A stretch of 64,000 nt of DNA from Colimorpha_A sp045540115 (lineage in GTDB: Bacteria > Bacillota > Clostridia > Oscillospirales > CAG-272). How positions within the stretch are numbered: position 1 is the stretch's first letter; each line of letters starts with the position of its first letter. Shown in pieces: positions 15,917 to 24,969 of this stretch. The notes beneath the pieces were generated by a model. It ran no database searches. It was not told the DNA's origin and worked only from the letters and a program-made list of their open reading frames with translations. The DNA is taken from contig JAZQGR010000039.1 of the NCBI GenBank assembly GCA_045540115.1, forward strand, positions 8,588-72,587, written 5' to 3'. A program made the translations under genes and the position numbers.

Positions 15917-17560
15917 TCATTTTTTCATTTCCGCTTCAAGGGCGTTTCCGATCTCGATGCGGAGAGAAGCAAACCTGTCACCGCTCACGTATTCGGTAAG
16001 AGTCGGTGTGCCTTCTTTGGTCTTGTTAACAAGCCATTCCTTGCCGAGATACTTCTCTGCAAGGTAAAAGAGCTCGATATCGTCAACACCGTCGCGCACG
16101 ATCTTTGCGCGGATAGAAGGAACCGCGCCATCGTATCCGACATCATAGCCGGGATAGAAAAGGAAGCCGCAGCCGTAGATCGTCTGACCTTCACCGTTCG
16201 TGATCTTGGTATTTACTGTATTCCATGGATTCTGCCTTGTAGCAACATCTCCGACTGCCCAAGGATCGGGGCCTTCTTTATAGCCGTAGGAATTGATCGA
16301 CCAATAAAGGAAGCCTTCAATATCACGCTGATATATCTGCCAGAAAAGGAGGCGCTGATTTACGCCCTCGGTATCGATGAAGAGCTGAGCGTACGGATCG
16401 TCGGGAGAGTTACAAACGTAGGTCCACACTCTGTCGCCGCCCGCCTTGTGGTATGCGATTCTGTCAGCGAAGCTCTTATCGGGCTTGTAGTTAAGAAACT
16501 TATCATAGGACTGACTGTCGTCCCAAAGGCAAAGCTTGGGGCACCAGAGAGTCGTGTATTCCTCCATATCGCTCAACTGATCCTTGCCCTCGTTGAGCTG
16601 AATGTTCGTATAGAAGGGAGCACAGACATCGACCTCGGGACAAAGAGCCGAAAGATACTCCTCCCAATCGCGAAGCTCAACAAGATGCTCGGGAGTTCTC
16701 GGCTCGTCGATCGGCCAGAAAAACGCCTTCTCGAGCCACACGGAGTTTGTCTTAAGCTTTTCGTATCTTGCGAGAAGAGTTTCCTCGTCTATCGTTCCGT
16801 CCTCGTTCTCGGGGATCGTAAGCTGGAAAGCTGTGACGCGTGGATCGGACATATATTTATCCGCCTCGTCGCTGAGAATGTCGCAAGGAAGGACGAATAC
16901 CGAAATATTATGCTGAAGCGCCGCCTCGTACCAATCCGCATAATCGCCGTTAAAATAGGTAACGAAGGAACGGTCCATTCCCGCGGCAGAAGCAAAGGTC
17001 TTGTCCTCGGGAAGACTGATATCCCACACGTGAACCGTTATGTTATAGGTCGCAAGAACGTTCTTATCCTTATCCTTGAGCTCGTAAACGTACTCGTAAT
17101 CGCCCGCCGGAGTATCCTTTGTTGTCGTAAATTCGATCATAAAAGGAAGCACTCTTCCCTTCTCAAGCTGAAGGCGCTTGCCGTAATACGGAATGAGAGA
17201 ATCGGTATACTCTTTTCGTCCGGCGTTATGAGCTCTGTCCATAGAGTACAGCGCGGGCTTAATAAGCTCGGTTTCTCCCGATTTCATTGTAAGCGTTACG
17301 TTCTTAATAGCAGTATCGGAATAGACTGCGACCTGACAGCCCTCGATTTCGCCCTGTGTCATATAGACCTTATAATTCGTCGAAAGCTCTTTTCTCGGCA
17401 CGACGTTAACAACAGTTTTTTCAAAGCTATGGAATGCCCACGATTTAATCGTAGGCTCGGGAGTCTTTTCGCCACCCGACTTCTTACCATCCTTTCCGCA
17501 CGCAAAGCAGGAAAGGAGTATAATAAGACAAAGAAATGCCGTGAAGATTCTTCTTGTCAT
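15917..17560 (-). CDS. DUF4091/GH123-like lipoprotein, paralog 2
   Basis: 547 residues; lipobox SCFAC, Cys21; GGAGGG precedes the start. It has the same architecture as its neighbours: beta-sandwich to about 180, then the barrel with D285-E286 in FWPIDEPRTPEH, CPKLCLWDDSQSYDKFL, FIDTEGVNQR, RDIEGFLYWS and the DUF4091 tail. The N-terminus (MTRRIFTA) differs from the MKK starts of the other six. It is the third gene of a unit with the creatininase-like gene 18800-19672 and the acyltransferase-like gene 17578-18798 (17-base gap). It may therefore serve a different substrate or step than the free-standing copies. Enzyme activity is inferred from the conserved pair, not shown. Confidence 0.87.
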   Translation of the reverse strand: MTRRIFTAFLCLIILLSCFACGKDGKKSGGEKTPEPTIKSWAFHSFEKTVVNVVPRKELSTNYKVYMTQGEIEGCQVAVYSDTAIKNVTLTMKSGETELIKPALYSMDRAHNAGRKEYTDSLIPYYGKRLQLEKGRVLPFMIEFTTTKDTPAGDYEYVYELKDKDKNVLATYNITVHVWDISLPEDKTFASAAGMDRSFVTYFNGDYADWYEAALQHNISVFVLPCDILSDEADKYMSDPRVTAFQLTIPENEDGTIDEETLLARYEKLKTNSVWLEKAFFWPIDEPRTPEHLVELRDWEEYLSALCPEVDVCAPFYTNIQLNEGKDQLSDMEEYTTLWCPKLCLWDDSQSYDKFLNYKPDKSFADRIAYHKAGGDRVWTYVCNSPDDPYAQLFIDTEGVNQRLLFWQIYQRDIEGFLYWSINSYGYKEGPDPWAVGDVATRQNPWNTVNTKITNGEGQTIYGCGFLFYPGYDVGYDGAVPSIRAKIVRDGVDDIELFYLAEKYLGKEWLVNKTKEGTPTLTEYVSGDRFASLRIEIGNALEAEMKK

Positions 17561-17577
17561 ATATCCCTCCGGAAATA

Positions 17578-18798
17578 TTATTTCTTAAAATAACCAAAGA
17601 AGTCATATATAAAGCCGCCATTATTATAATGCGACTTCAATGCTCGCTCAAGACGGGTGTTTTCGGGAAGTGTCGTGATATCAACGTCCTCCTCGTACGG
17701 CCGCAAAAACACAAAATAGAAGGGCGATCTTCCGCCGCTCTCTATCGACACACGCAAAAAACGTCTACCGAAGCTAACGATATTTGATTCGTCACCAAGA
17801 AGCTCGCCAAGCTTGGGATCAAGCAACCAGCTTTCACAGATAAATCCGCGATAGTCCCACTCGGGAAAGTATTTTGCTACGAAGTCCTTTGTTAGAGCGA
17901 GTGTATTATCGACCTCTTCGGGCGTCAGTGCTCCACCTGAAGGTATATGCAGGGCAATTACCTTATCGCCGTGCGAAAGTATCTTTTTCCACTCACACTT
18001 TTTCAGCTCGATCGGCTCCTTCGAGCAACGCCCGAGGAAATCGTAGGGATGACCGATATAAGCGTCCTCGGTTTCGGAGAGAACGGGCGCAAATGACTCG
18101 TTTTCGTCCTTATATCCTGCCGAGCCGAGAACAAAGCCGTCGCGATGGAACCTTGTTCCGTCGGCAATGGCGATCAGCTTTCCGTCACCGTTTTCAAGCA
18201 CCACTGAATGAGATCCGTAACTGCATAGCTCTATCTCAAAGCGTCCGATACGGAAAAGCGTTCCGTCGATTGCCCGCTGATTCCAATTCATCAAGTGATA
18301 TCCGCATGCACCGCAGTGGCGCTTTGCAAACTCCCTGATACCCGCTTCCAGCATAGTCGTCGTTTTGAGAACGATTTCGTTCGGGATATTTCGGGCAGCC
18401 ATATTCTCGTGTGAATACTCGAGCATCGAAACAGTAGCAAGTCCGGTCAGCATATCGAGAGCAAAGTCTCGTTTACCTTCTGTGGGAATCGGAGGAGTGA
18501 ACGCCGCAACGTCCGCCCACACGTGCTCACGGTCAGACAGAGATGCGCCGAGCAAGGCAAGCAGCCTTGAAAGATTCTCGCGCTTTCCTATCTCGGTCGC
18601 CGCATCGCAGATAACGTCAAGATAATTCGGAAATCCCCCATAACGCATGTGGAGCTCGCAGTAAAAATCGGGATCGGTCAGGCGCGTTCCACCGTTTTTT
18701 TCATAATCTGACATCACACCGTCATATATTTCACGCCAGCGTTCCGGCCACCGTGTACAACCGACTGCCGACATCAGTTCGTCGATTTTCGGATACAT
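17578..18798 (-). CDS. GNAT-like acyltransferase-family protein (NAT_N/GNAT_C type)
   Basis: A 406-residue cytoplasmic protein. The ATG at 18798 is chosen over an upstream TTG because GAGAGG stands 8 bases before it, 1 base after the stop of the creatininase gene. The N-terminal half is helical (WREIYDGVMSDYEKN). The C-terminal half carries LHIPSGGALTPEEV, FVAKYFPEWDYRGFICESWLLD and IVSFGRRF, a pattern of the GNAT-like C-terminal domain of acyltransferase-domain proteins. The same block forms the C-terminal half of 51084-52769, where it is fused to an amidohydrolase. Substrate is unknown. Lying between a creatininase-family enzyme and a GH123-like lipoprotein suggests amide or N-acyl sugar chemistry. 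Confidence 0.75.
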   Translation of the reverse strand: MYPKIDELMSAVGCTRWPERWREIYDGVMSDYEKNGGTRLTDPDFYCELHMRYGGFPNYLDVICDAATEIGKRENLSRLLALLGASLSDREHVWADVAAFTPPIPTEGKRDFALDMLTGLATVSMLEYSHENMAARNIPNEIVLKTTTMLEAGIREFAKRHCGACGYHLMNWNQRAIDGTLFRIGRFEIELCSYGSHSVVLENGDGKLIAIADGTRFHRDGFVLGSAGYKDENESFAPVLSETEDAYIGHPYDFLGRCSKEPIELKKCEWKKILSHGDKVIALHIPSGGALTPEEVDNTLALTKDFVAKYFPEWDYRGFICESWLLDPKLGELLGDESNIVSFGRRFLRVSIESGGRSPFYFVFLRPYEEDVDITTLPENTRLERALKSHYNNGGFIYDFFGYFKK

Positions 18799-18799
18799 T

Positions 18800-19672
18800 T
18801 TACCAGCCTCTCTGGTAATCCTCAAGCCATTTGAGAGTTTCGTTTTCTTCCTTCAGTACCTTTACCGAACGCGCAAGACGCTCTGCGGCAAGGCGGAAGC
18901 AGCATTTTGCCATTCTCTCGTTACATCCGACAGGATCTGTACCCTCATAAGCGTTCGGGTAATCGACCTCCCAACCGCCGTCGCGAATGCGCAGGCCTGC
19001 TTGGTTAAGGAAGTCGGCCTTATGAGTTGACAGACCGCTTTCTATTCCGAGACGGTCAAGATGTACTGCATCAGGCGAGATTGCCATCATATATGCAACC
19101 TCGCCGAATCCCGCGTGACCGTCTGTGCCGCCCTCGTCAAAGAATTTTATGATATAGTCCTCATCCTCAGTTGTAAGCTCGGGGTAAATCCCGCGTCCGT
19201 TTTTCTTAAGGTTCGTAGCTATCTCATAAGGCTCGTTTGCCGTTACGGTCGCAACCGCAACGATATAATCGCGCTTCTTGTTTGCAAGCATTCTTGTAAA
19301 AAGGGAGAGAAGCGGGTAGTTTCCGCCGTGGCAGTTAAAAATTATAATCTTATGGAAGCCCGCGCGAGAGATCTGTCCGCAGAGCTGCTCAAGAAGCAGA
19401 AGCAGAGTTTCCTCAGGCAGAGTAACCGTTCCCTCGGGAACAGACGGCGCGGCTCCGCAAAGGTCTCCAAACGTAAATGTCGGGAACACACAAACGGGCT
19501 CTATCTGAGAAGCAGCGTAAGCGATCGCCTCGCCCTGAAGCGAGTCCTGACCGAGCGGCAGATGAAGGCCGTGCTTCTCAACACAGCCGATAGGCATAAC
19601 GCATACCCCCTTTGACGCTTCGCGCAATTCGCAAAGATCGTTTGAGGTTCTGTACATCCAGCGAGTTTCCAT
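18800..19672 (-). CDS. Creatininase-family amidohydrolase
   Basis: A 290-residue metal-dependent amidohydrolase. The creatininase fold signatures are visible: IGCVEKHGLHLPLGQD (E32, H34, H37, D43), NCHGGNYP (H115) and DGHAGFGEV (D184, H186, E191). Together they supply the usual two-metal site. The family includes creatininase, mycofactocin peptide peptidase and riboflavin-pathway amidohydrolases, so the substrate cannot be named. It heads a three-gene unit with 17578-18798 and DUF4091 paralog 2, under its own promoter at 19720-19748. A link to deamidation or deacylation of amino sugars is an inference from context. Confidence 0.88.
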   Translation of the reverse strand: METRWMYRTSNDLCELREASKGVCVMPIGCVEKHGLHLPLGQDSLQGEAIAYAASQIEPVCVFPTFTFGDLCGAAPSVPEGTVTLPEETLLLLLEQLCGQISRAGFHKIIIFNCHGGNYPLLSLFTRMLANKKRDYIVAVATVTANEPYEIATNLKKNGRGIYPELTTEDEDYIIKFFDEGGTDGHAGFGEVAYMMAISPDAVHLDRLGIESGLSTHKADFLNQAGLRIRDGGWEVDYPNAYEGTDPVGCNERMAKCCFRLAAERLARSVKVLKEENETLKWLEDYQRGW

Positions 19673-19719
19673 AACAAGTCTCCTTCAGGCATAAATGGAT
19701 CAGTCTGATCCGTTAATCA

Positions 19720-19748
19720 ATTATAGCATTTCAGATACCGAAAGTCAA
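19720..19748 (-). promoter_or_regulatory. Sigma-A promoter of the creatininase unit
   Basis: Minus strand TTGACT (19743-19748), 17 bp ending TGC, TATAAT (19720-19725). Confidence 0.85.
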
Positions 19749-19752
19749 CAAA

Positions 19753-19786
19753 AACCTCGGCAATTCCAGACGGAATTGCCGAGGTT
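19753..19786 (-). terminator. Terminator after paralog 3
   Basis: 15 bp perfect stem around a 4-base loop; its core CGGCAATTCC recurs in the terminators of paralogs 5, 6 and 7. A T4 tail follows on the minus strand. Confidence 0.85.
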
Positions 19787-19790
19787 GGCA

Positions 19791-21398
19791 TTACTTTTTC
19801 ATTGCTGCTTCGAGCGCGTTACCGATCTCGATACGGAGAGCGGCAAAGGTATCGCTGTCCGTATATGCGGTAAGAGTCGGCGTACCTTCCTTGGTCTTGT
19901 TAAGGAGCCACTCCTTGCCGAGATACTGTTCTGCAAGATAGAACATTTCGATATCGTCAACGCCGTCGCGCACGATCTTTGCGCGGATAGAAGGAACACA
20001 GTTCAGAAGCCCGATCTGTCTGCCGGGATAGAAGAGGAATCCGCAGCCGTAGATGGTAACGTTGTTTTCGCCGGGGATGCCCGTATTAACGTTTTTCCAT
20101 GGATCTTTCGTGAACTGTCCGTAACTGTTTACTGACCAGTAGAGGAAGCCTTCTATATCGCGCTGATATATCTGCCAGAACATAAGGCGCTGATTTACGC
20201 CCTCGGTGTCGATGAAGAGCTGAGCATAGGGATCACAGGGGGAATTACAAACGTACGTCCAGACTTTGTCGCCGTTTGCCTGAGCGTCAGCCATTCTTTC
20301 GGCAAAGGACTTTTCAGGGGTGTAATTGAGAAATTTATCGTAGGATCTGCTATCGTCCCAAAGACAGAGCTTCGGGCACCAAAGGTCAGTATATTCCGCC
20401 ATATCGTCGGTCTGGTCTCTGCCTTCACCGAGCTGGATATTCGTATAATATGGAGCCATTATCTCGACCTCGGGGCAAAGGGCGGCAAGACGCTTTTCCC
20501 ACGCACGAAGCTCACTCAGGTGCTCCTTTGTTCTCGGCTCATCGAGGGGATAGAAATATGCCTTCTTCAGCCAATCGGGGTTTTTCTTCAGCTTTTCGTA
20601 CATTGCAATAAGCTTTTCTTCGTTCACAATGCCACCGCTTCCGGGAAGAGGCATTCTAAAGGAAGTAATTCGCGGATCCGACAAATATTTGTCGGCTTCG
20701 TCGCTGAGGATATCGATCGGGAGATCATAAGCGCAGATATTATGCTCAAGCAAAATATCGTACCATTCGGAATATACTCCGCCGCCGTAGTATATTCCCT
20801 CGTGAGTAAGACCTGCGGCTGTTGTGAAAGTCTTTTCCTTGGGAAGCGTGATATCCCATACGTGAACAGTTATCTCGTATGAGGCAAGAACCTTTCCCTT
20901 CTTATCTCTGAGCTCATAGGTATAAACGTACTCGCCTGCGGCGGTGTTCTCGTTTGTCTTGAACTCTATCATAAAGGGGAGAGCACGCTTTCTTTGGAGA
21001 GTCAGATTGCCGCCGTTATAAGGAACAAGAGCGTCCGTGTACTGCTTTCTGCTGATATTATGCGTACGCGACATTTCATAAACGCTCGGCTCGATATTCT
21101 CTACGTCCTCCGAGGTCCGGCAAAGAGTTACGTCCTTGATCTCGCCGTTTGCATAAGCCGCGATCTGACAGCCCTCGGTCTCGCCCTTTGCAAGATAAAC
21201 CGTATATTTCGTTTTGAGTTCTCCCTTGGGAGCTATGTTGACTACCGTTTTTTCAAATCCGTGGAACGCCCAAGCCTTGACGGTCACGTTTGAGGTGGAA
21301 GGCTCCTTTTTTTCGGACTTACCGCCATCGCCGCACGCTGCGAACGGAAGCACCGTAAGGATCGCAAGAATAATCGCGAGTATCTTTTTCATAATCAT
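19791..21398 (-). CDS. DUF4091/GH123-like lipoprotein, paralog 3
   Basis: 535 residues (MIMKK...; lipobox PFAAC). AAGGAG lies 4 bases before the ATG at 21398 and 10 before the ATG at 21392, so either may be used. D286-E287 sits in FYPLDEPRTKEH; CPKLCLWDDSRSYDKFL and the DUF4091 tail are present. In the middle a Gly-rich strand (PLPGSGGIVNEEK) replaces the longer loop of the other copies, and the surface strip before it (HEGIYYGGGVYS) is unique. These are candidates for specificity differences. It lies 18 bases downstream of paralog 4 with no terminator between, so the two are probably one transcript. Confidence 0.87.
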   Translation of the reverse strand: MIMKKILAIILAILTVLPFAACGDGGKSEKKEPSTSNVTVKAWAFHGFEKTVVNIAPKGELKTKYTVYLAKGETEGCQIAAYANGEIKDVTLCRTSEDVENIEPSVYEMSRTHNISRKQYTDALVPYNGGNLTLQRKRALPFMIEFKTNENTAAGEYVYTYELRDKKGKVLASYEITVHVWDITLPKEKTFTTAAGLTHEGIYYGGGVYSEWYDILLEHNICAYDLPIDILSDEADKYLSDPRITSFRMPLPGSGGIVNEEKLIAMYEKLKKNPDWLKKAYFYPLDEPRTKEHLSELRAWEKRLAALCPEVEIMAPYYTNIQLGEGRDQTDDMAEYTDLWCPKLCLWDDSRSYDKFLNYTPEKSFAERMADAQANGDKVWTYVCNSPCDPYAQLFIDTEGVNQRLMFWQIYQRDIEGFLYWSVNSYGQFTKDPWKNVNTGIPGENNVTIYGCGFLFYPGRQIGLLNCVPSIRAKIVRDGVDDIEMFYLAEQYLGKEWLLNKTKEGTPTLTAYTDSDTFAALRIEIGNALEAAMKK

Positions 21399-21416
21399 TT
21401 TTCTCCTTGGAAAAAA

Positions 21417-23045
21417 TTACTTTTTGATTGCCGTTTCAAGGGCGTTACCGATCTCGATACGGAGAGAAGCGAATTTGTCGCCGTTAACGTACTCGGTAAG
21501 CGACGGTGTTCCCGCCTTCGCCTTTTCCATCAGCCATTCCCTGTCAAGATATTTCTCGGCAAGGTAGAAAAGCTCAATATCGTCAATGCCGTCACGGACG
21601 ATCTTCGCTCTTATTGAGGGGACGGCAAATCCGGCTCTGACGTATTTACCGGGATAGAAGAGGAAGCCGCAACCGTATATCGTCTTGCCTTCACCGTTTG
21701 TGATCTTCGTGTTTGTCGTCTCCCACGGATTAAGAGGGGTTGCGGTAACCTTTTCGCCCGGTCCCTCCTTATAGCCGTAGTAGTTCACCGACCAATAGAG
21801 GAAGCCCTCGATATCTCTCTGATACATCTGCCAGAAAAGCAGTCGCTGGTTTACACCCTCGGTATCGATGAACATCTGCGCATAAGGATCGTCAGGAGAG
21901 TTACAAACGTAGCTCCAGACTCTGTCGCCCTTTGCCTTCTGCTCAGCGATCCTGTCGGCAAAGCTCTTTTCGGGCTTATAGTTAAGGAACTTATCGTAGG
22001 ACATTTTATCGTCCCAAAGACAGAGCTTCGGGCACCAGAGATCGGTATATTCGATCATATCGTCGGTCTGATCCCTGCCCTCGCCGAGCTGGATATTCGT
22101 ATAATAAGGAGCCATTATCTCGATTTCGGGGCAAAGCTCGGAAAGCTTTTTCTCCCATTCGCGAAGCTTTGTCAGATGATCGGGCGTTCTCGGCTCGTCA
22201 AGCGGCAAAAAATATGCCTTTTTCAGCCAATCGGGATTGCTTTTCAGCTTGTTATATACCTTGAGGAGATCCTCCTCGATTATATTGCCGTCGGTATCTG
22301 TCGGTATTTTGACCATGAACGAAGTGACGCGCGGATCGGACATATAGGCATCGGCGCGATCGTCAAGGATCCCGTAAGGAACGTAATAGCCGCTTATGTT
22401 ATGCTCGAGCACCATCTCGTACCACATAGCATATATTTCACTTGTATAAACGCCGTGATATGCGATCCACTCGGTACCGATATTGGCGGAGGTCGCAAAG
22501 GTCTTTTCCTTCGGCAGAACGATATCCCATACGTGAACCGTTATATTAAACGTCGCAAGCACCTTGCCGCTCTCGTTTTTAAACTCGTAAACGTATTCGT
22601 AATCGCCCGACGGGGTATTCTCGTCGGTCTTGAATTCTATCATAAAGGGGAGTACGGTTTTTTCTTCAAGGGTGATCTTGTCTCCCTTACATGGAATAAG
22701 AGAGTCGGTATACTGTCTTTTGCCGATCTTATGAGAATGATTCATCGAATAGACCGAGACCTCAATAGCGTCATCGCCCGATTTCTCGGTGAGCGTAGTA
22801 TTTTCAAGCTTCGACTTTGAATAGAGCGCGACCTGACAGCCCTCAGTCTCGCCCTTGGCAAGATACACGGTATATTCCGTTGAAAACTCACCCTCGGGAG
22901 CGGAATTTACCACAGTCTTTTCATAACTGTGAAACGCCCAAGCACTTACGCTATCGGTTATCTTCGGCGCAGTTTCCCCGTTATTGCAAGCGACAAGGGA
23001 AAGGAGCGCGCAAAAAGCAAGTATCAATGTCAATATCTTTTTCAT
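21417..23045 (-). CDS. DUF4091/GH123-like lipoprotein, paralog 4
   Basis: 542 residues; lipobox SLVAC, Cys20. D283-E284 in FLPLDEPRTPDH. All block motifs of the family are kept: KGETEGCQVALYS, VTVHVWD-type end of the sandwich, YTNIQLGEGRDQTDDM, RDIEGFLYWSVNYYG, and the final VRDGIDDIELFYLAEKYL. The segment NIGTEWIAYHGVYTSE (189-204) has no counterpart in paralogs 5-7. It is the first gene of a two-gene unit with paralog 3, under a perfect -35 and -10. Confidence 0.87.
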   Translation of the reverse strand: MKKILTLILAFCALLSLVACNNGETAPKITDSVSAWAFHSYEKTVVNSAPEGEFSTEYTVYLAKGETEGCQVALYSKSKLENTTLTEKSGDDAIEVSVYSMNHSHKIGKRQYTDSLIPCKGDKITLEEKTVLPFMIEFKTDENTPSGDYEYVYEFKNESGKVLATFNITVHVWDIVLPKEKTFATSANIGTEWIAYHGVYTSEIYAMWYEMVLEHNISGYYVPYGILDDRADAYMSDPRVTSFMVKIPTDTDGNIIEEDLLKVYNKLKSNPDWLKKAYFLPLDEPRTPDHLTKLREWEKKLSELCPEIEIMAPYYTNIQLGEGRDQTDDMIEYTDLWCPKLCLWDDKMSYDKFLNYKPEKSFADRIAEQKAKGDRVWSYVCNSPDDPYAQMFIDTEGVNQRLLFWQMYQRDIEGFLYWSVNYYGYKEGPGEKVTATPLNPWETTNTKITNGEGKTIYGCGFLFYPGKYVRAGFAVPSIRAKIVRDGIDDIELFYLAEKYLDREWLMEKAKAGTPSLTEYVNGDKFASLRIEIGNALETAIKK

Positions 23046-23079
23046 AAGCGTGCCTTCTCTTTATCGTAATTATATAATT

Positions 23080-23108
23080 ATTATACCTTTAACTGTCCTC
23101 CGTGTCAA
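23080..23108 (-). promoter_or_regulatory. Sigma-A promoter of paralogs 4 and 3
   Basis: Minus strand TTGACA (23103-23108), 17 bp, TATAAT (23080-23085). Confidence 0.88.
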
Positions 23109-23131
23109 CCGTATTTTCTCCCGATACAGTA

Positions 23132-23163
23132 AAACGGCAATTCCGAAAACGGAATTGCCGTTT
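23132..23163 (-). terminator. Terminator after paralog 5
   Basis: 14 bp stem AAACGGCAATTCCG/CGGAATTGCCGTTT with an A4/T4 loop. The same stem is found at 24932-24963 and 26761-26791. Confidence 0.85.
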
Positions 23164-23169
23164 AAGATA

Positions 23170-24786
23170 TTACTGATTCTTGAGAGCTGCCTCAAGAGCA
23201 TTACCGATTTCGATACGGAGAGCAGCAAACTTGTCTGCGCTTACAAACTCGGTAAGAGAAGGAGTAGCCTCGTAGGTCTTTTCAAGGAGCCATTCCTTGC
23301 CGAGATACTGCTCAGCAAGATTGAATATCTCAATATCGTCACAACCGTCGCGAACGATCTTTGCGCGGATCGACGGAACCGCTCCGCCATAGCCTACGTT
23401 ATATCCGGGATAGAATAAGAAGCCGCAGCCGTAAATCGTTCCCTTGTTGCTCGAGATTCCTGTGTTTACCGTTTCCCAAGGGTTCTTGAGGGTTCTGTTG
23501 TTCTCGGGACCCTCCCAACCGTAGGAGTTTACAGACCAATAGAGGAAGCCGTCAATATCTCTCTGCCAGATCTGCCAGAAGAGCAGGCGCTGATTTGCAC
23601 CCAAGGTATCGACGAACATCTGCGAATAGGGCTCGTCGGGGGCATTACATACGTAAGTCCACATTCTTTCACCCTCTGCGATCTGCTCATCCATTCTTTC
23701 GTGGAATGTCTTTTCGGGCTTGTAATCGAGGAAGCGATCGTAGGACTGACTATCATCCCAAAGACAGAGCTTGGGGCACCAGAGTCGGGTATAATCCATC
23801 ATATCCTCGGTCTGGTCCTTACCCTTTCCTATCTGAATATTTGTATAGAAGGGGGCGCAGATCTCGATCTCGGGACAAAGAGCCGTAAGGACTCTTTCGT
23901 ATTCGCGGAGCTGAGCGAGATGTTCCTCGGTTCTCGGCTCGTCGAGCGGATAGAAGATAGCCTTATCAAGCCAGACCTTATTTGTCTTTAGCTTGTTGTA
24001 ATACTCAAGAATCTTTTCTTCGTTTATCGTTCCGTCCTCGTTCTTCGGAACGGGAACGACGAAGGAAGTCACGCGGGGATCGGACATATATGCGTCCGCC
24101 TCATCCTTTAAAATATTGTAAGGAAGAGAATACGGACTCATATTATGCTGAAGGCAGGTCTCGTACCAATCCTTGTAAATGCCTCTTACCGCACTGACAT
24201 GACCTGAATTCAGACCGACAGCAGTCTGGAAGGTTTTTTCCTCGGGAATAACGATATCCCAGACGTGGACGGTAATATTAAAGGTTGCAAGAACTTTTTT
24301 ATCGGTATCTCTGACCTCGTAAACGTACTTATACTCGCCTGCGGGGGTGTCTTTCGTCGTCGTGAACTCGATCATAAACGGAAGAGCAACGTTAGCCGTC
24401 AGCGCAAGTCGCTTGCTGTAATAAGGAATAAGCGAGTCGGTATACTGCTGTCTTTTCTTTACGGAATGGGTTTTTTCCATAGAGAACATCGCAGGCTTTA
24501 CAAGCTCGGTCTCACCCGACTTATAGTTAAGGGTGATGTACTTGAAATCCTTGTTTGGATATACGGCGACCTGACATCCCTCAGTCTCACCCTTGGCGAG
24601 ATACACGGTGTAATCGGTCTTCAGATCATCTCCGGGATCCTTGCCCACGTTAGTTTTATCGAAGCCATGGAATGCCCACGCCTTGAGGACAAGGGGCACT
24701 TCCTTCTCTCCGCCATCCTTTTTGTTACAGGCAGCAAGAGAAAGAACCATCATAAAAGCAAGAATCAGAACTAAAAGCTTTTTCAT
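23170..24786 (-). CDS. DUF4091/GH123-like lipoprotein, paralog 5
   Basis: 538 residues from the ATG at 24786 (AAGGAG 8 bases before; a longer frame upstream adds 12 codons without signal-peptide character). Lipobox SLAAC, Cys20. D282-E283 in FYPLDEPRTEEH. It groups with paralogs 6 and 7 by shared stretches such as CPEIEICAPFYTNIQIG, DQTEDMMDYT and the C-terminal SLTEFVSADKF and EAALKNQ. The sandwich opens with KTNVGKDPGDD instead of KT(I/V)VN, so this loop is divergent. Monocistronic, with its own promoter and terminator. Confidence 0.87.
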   Translation of the reverse strand: MKKLLVLILAFMMVLSLAACNKKDGGEKEVPLVLKAWAFHGFDKTNVGKDPGDDLKTDYTVYLAKGETEGCQVAVYPNKDFKYITLNYKSGETELVKPAMFSMEKTHSVKKRQQYTDSLIPYYSKRLALTANVALPFMIEFTTTKDTPAGEYKYVYEVRDTDKKVLATFNITVHVWDIVIPEEKTFQTAVGLNSGHVSAVRGIYKDWYETCLQHNMSPYSLPYNILKDEADAYMSDPRVTSFVVPVPKNEDGTINEEKILEYYNKLKTNKVWLDKAIFYPLDEPRTEEHLAQLREYERVLTALCPEIEICAPFYTNIQIGKGKDQTEDMMDYTRLWCPKLCLWDDSQSYDRFLDYKPEKTFHERMDEQIAEGERMWTYVCNAPDEPYSQMFVDTLGANQRLLFWQIWQRDIDGFLYWSVNSYGWEGPENNRTLKNPWETVNTGISSNKGTIYGCGFLFYPGYNVGYGGAVPSIRAKIVRDGCDDIEIFNLAEQYLGKEWLLEKTYEATPSLTEFVSADKFAALRIEIGNALEAALKNQ

Positions 24787-24822
24787 TGGTATTTCTCCTT
24801 GTGAAGTAGATTTACTTTTCAC

Positions 24823-24851
24823 ATTGTAACATATGTTTCTAATTTAGTCAA
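24823..24851 (-). promoter_or_regulatory. Sigma-A promoter of paralog 5
   Basis: Minus strand TTGACT (24846-24851), 17 bp ending TGT, TACAAT (24823-24828). The same hexamers and layout occur before paralog 6 and lipoprotein 28471-29259. Confidence 0.85.
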
Positions 24852-24871
24852 CAAAAATCATCAAATACAGA

Positions 24872-24899
24872 ACGCATATTTTGTTAACTTTTATTAAAC
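24872..24899 (-). repeat. 28 bp repeat upstream of the paralog 5 promoter
   Basis: It is identical, except for one base, to 26703-26730 and lies at the same distance from a TTGACT promoter. It resembles the 3' end of spoIIID (29350-29371). Confidence 0.7.
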
Positions 24900-24931
24900 G
24901 AAGATCAAAAGTCTTCCTTCAATCACACAAA

Positions 24932-24963
24932 AAACGGCAATTCCGTTTTCGGAATTGCCGTTT
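24932..24963 (-). terminator. Terminator after paralog 6
   Basis: 14 bp stem AAACGGCAATTCCG/CGGAATTGCCGTTT with a T4 loop, followed by a T-run on the minus strand. Confidence 0.85.
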
Positions 24964-24969
24964 AAATTA

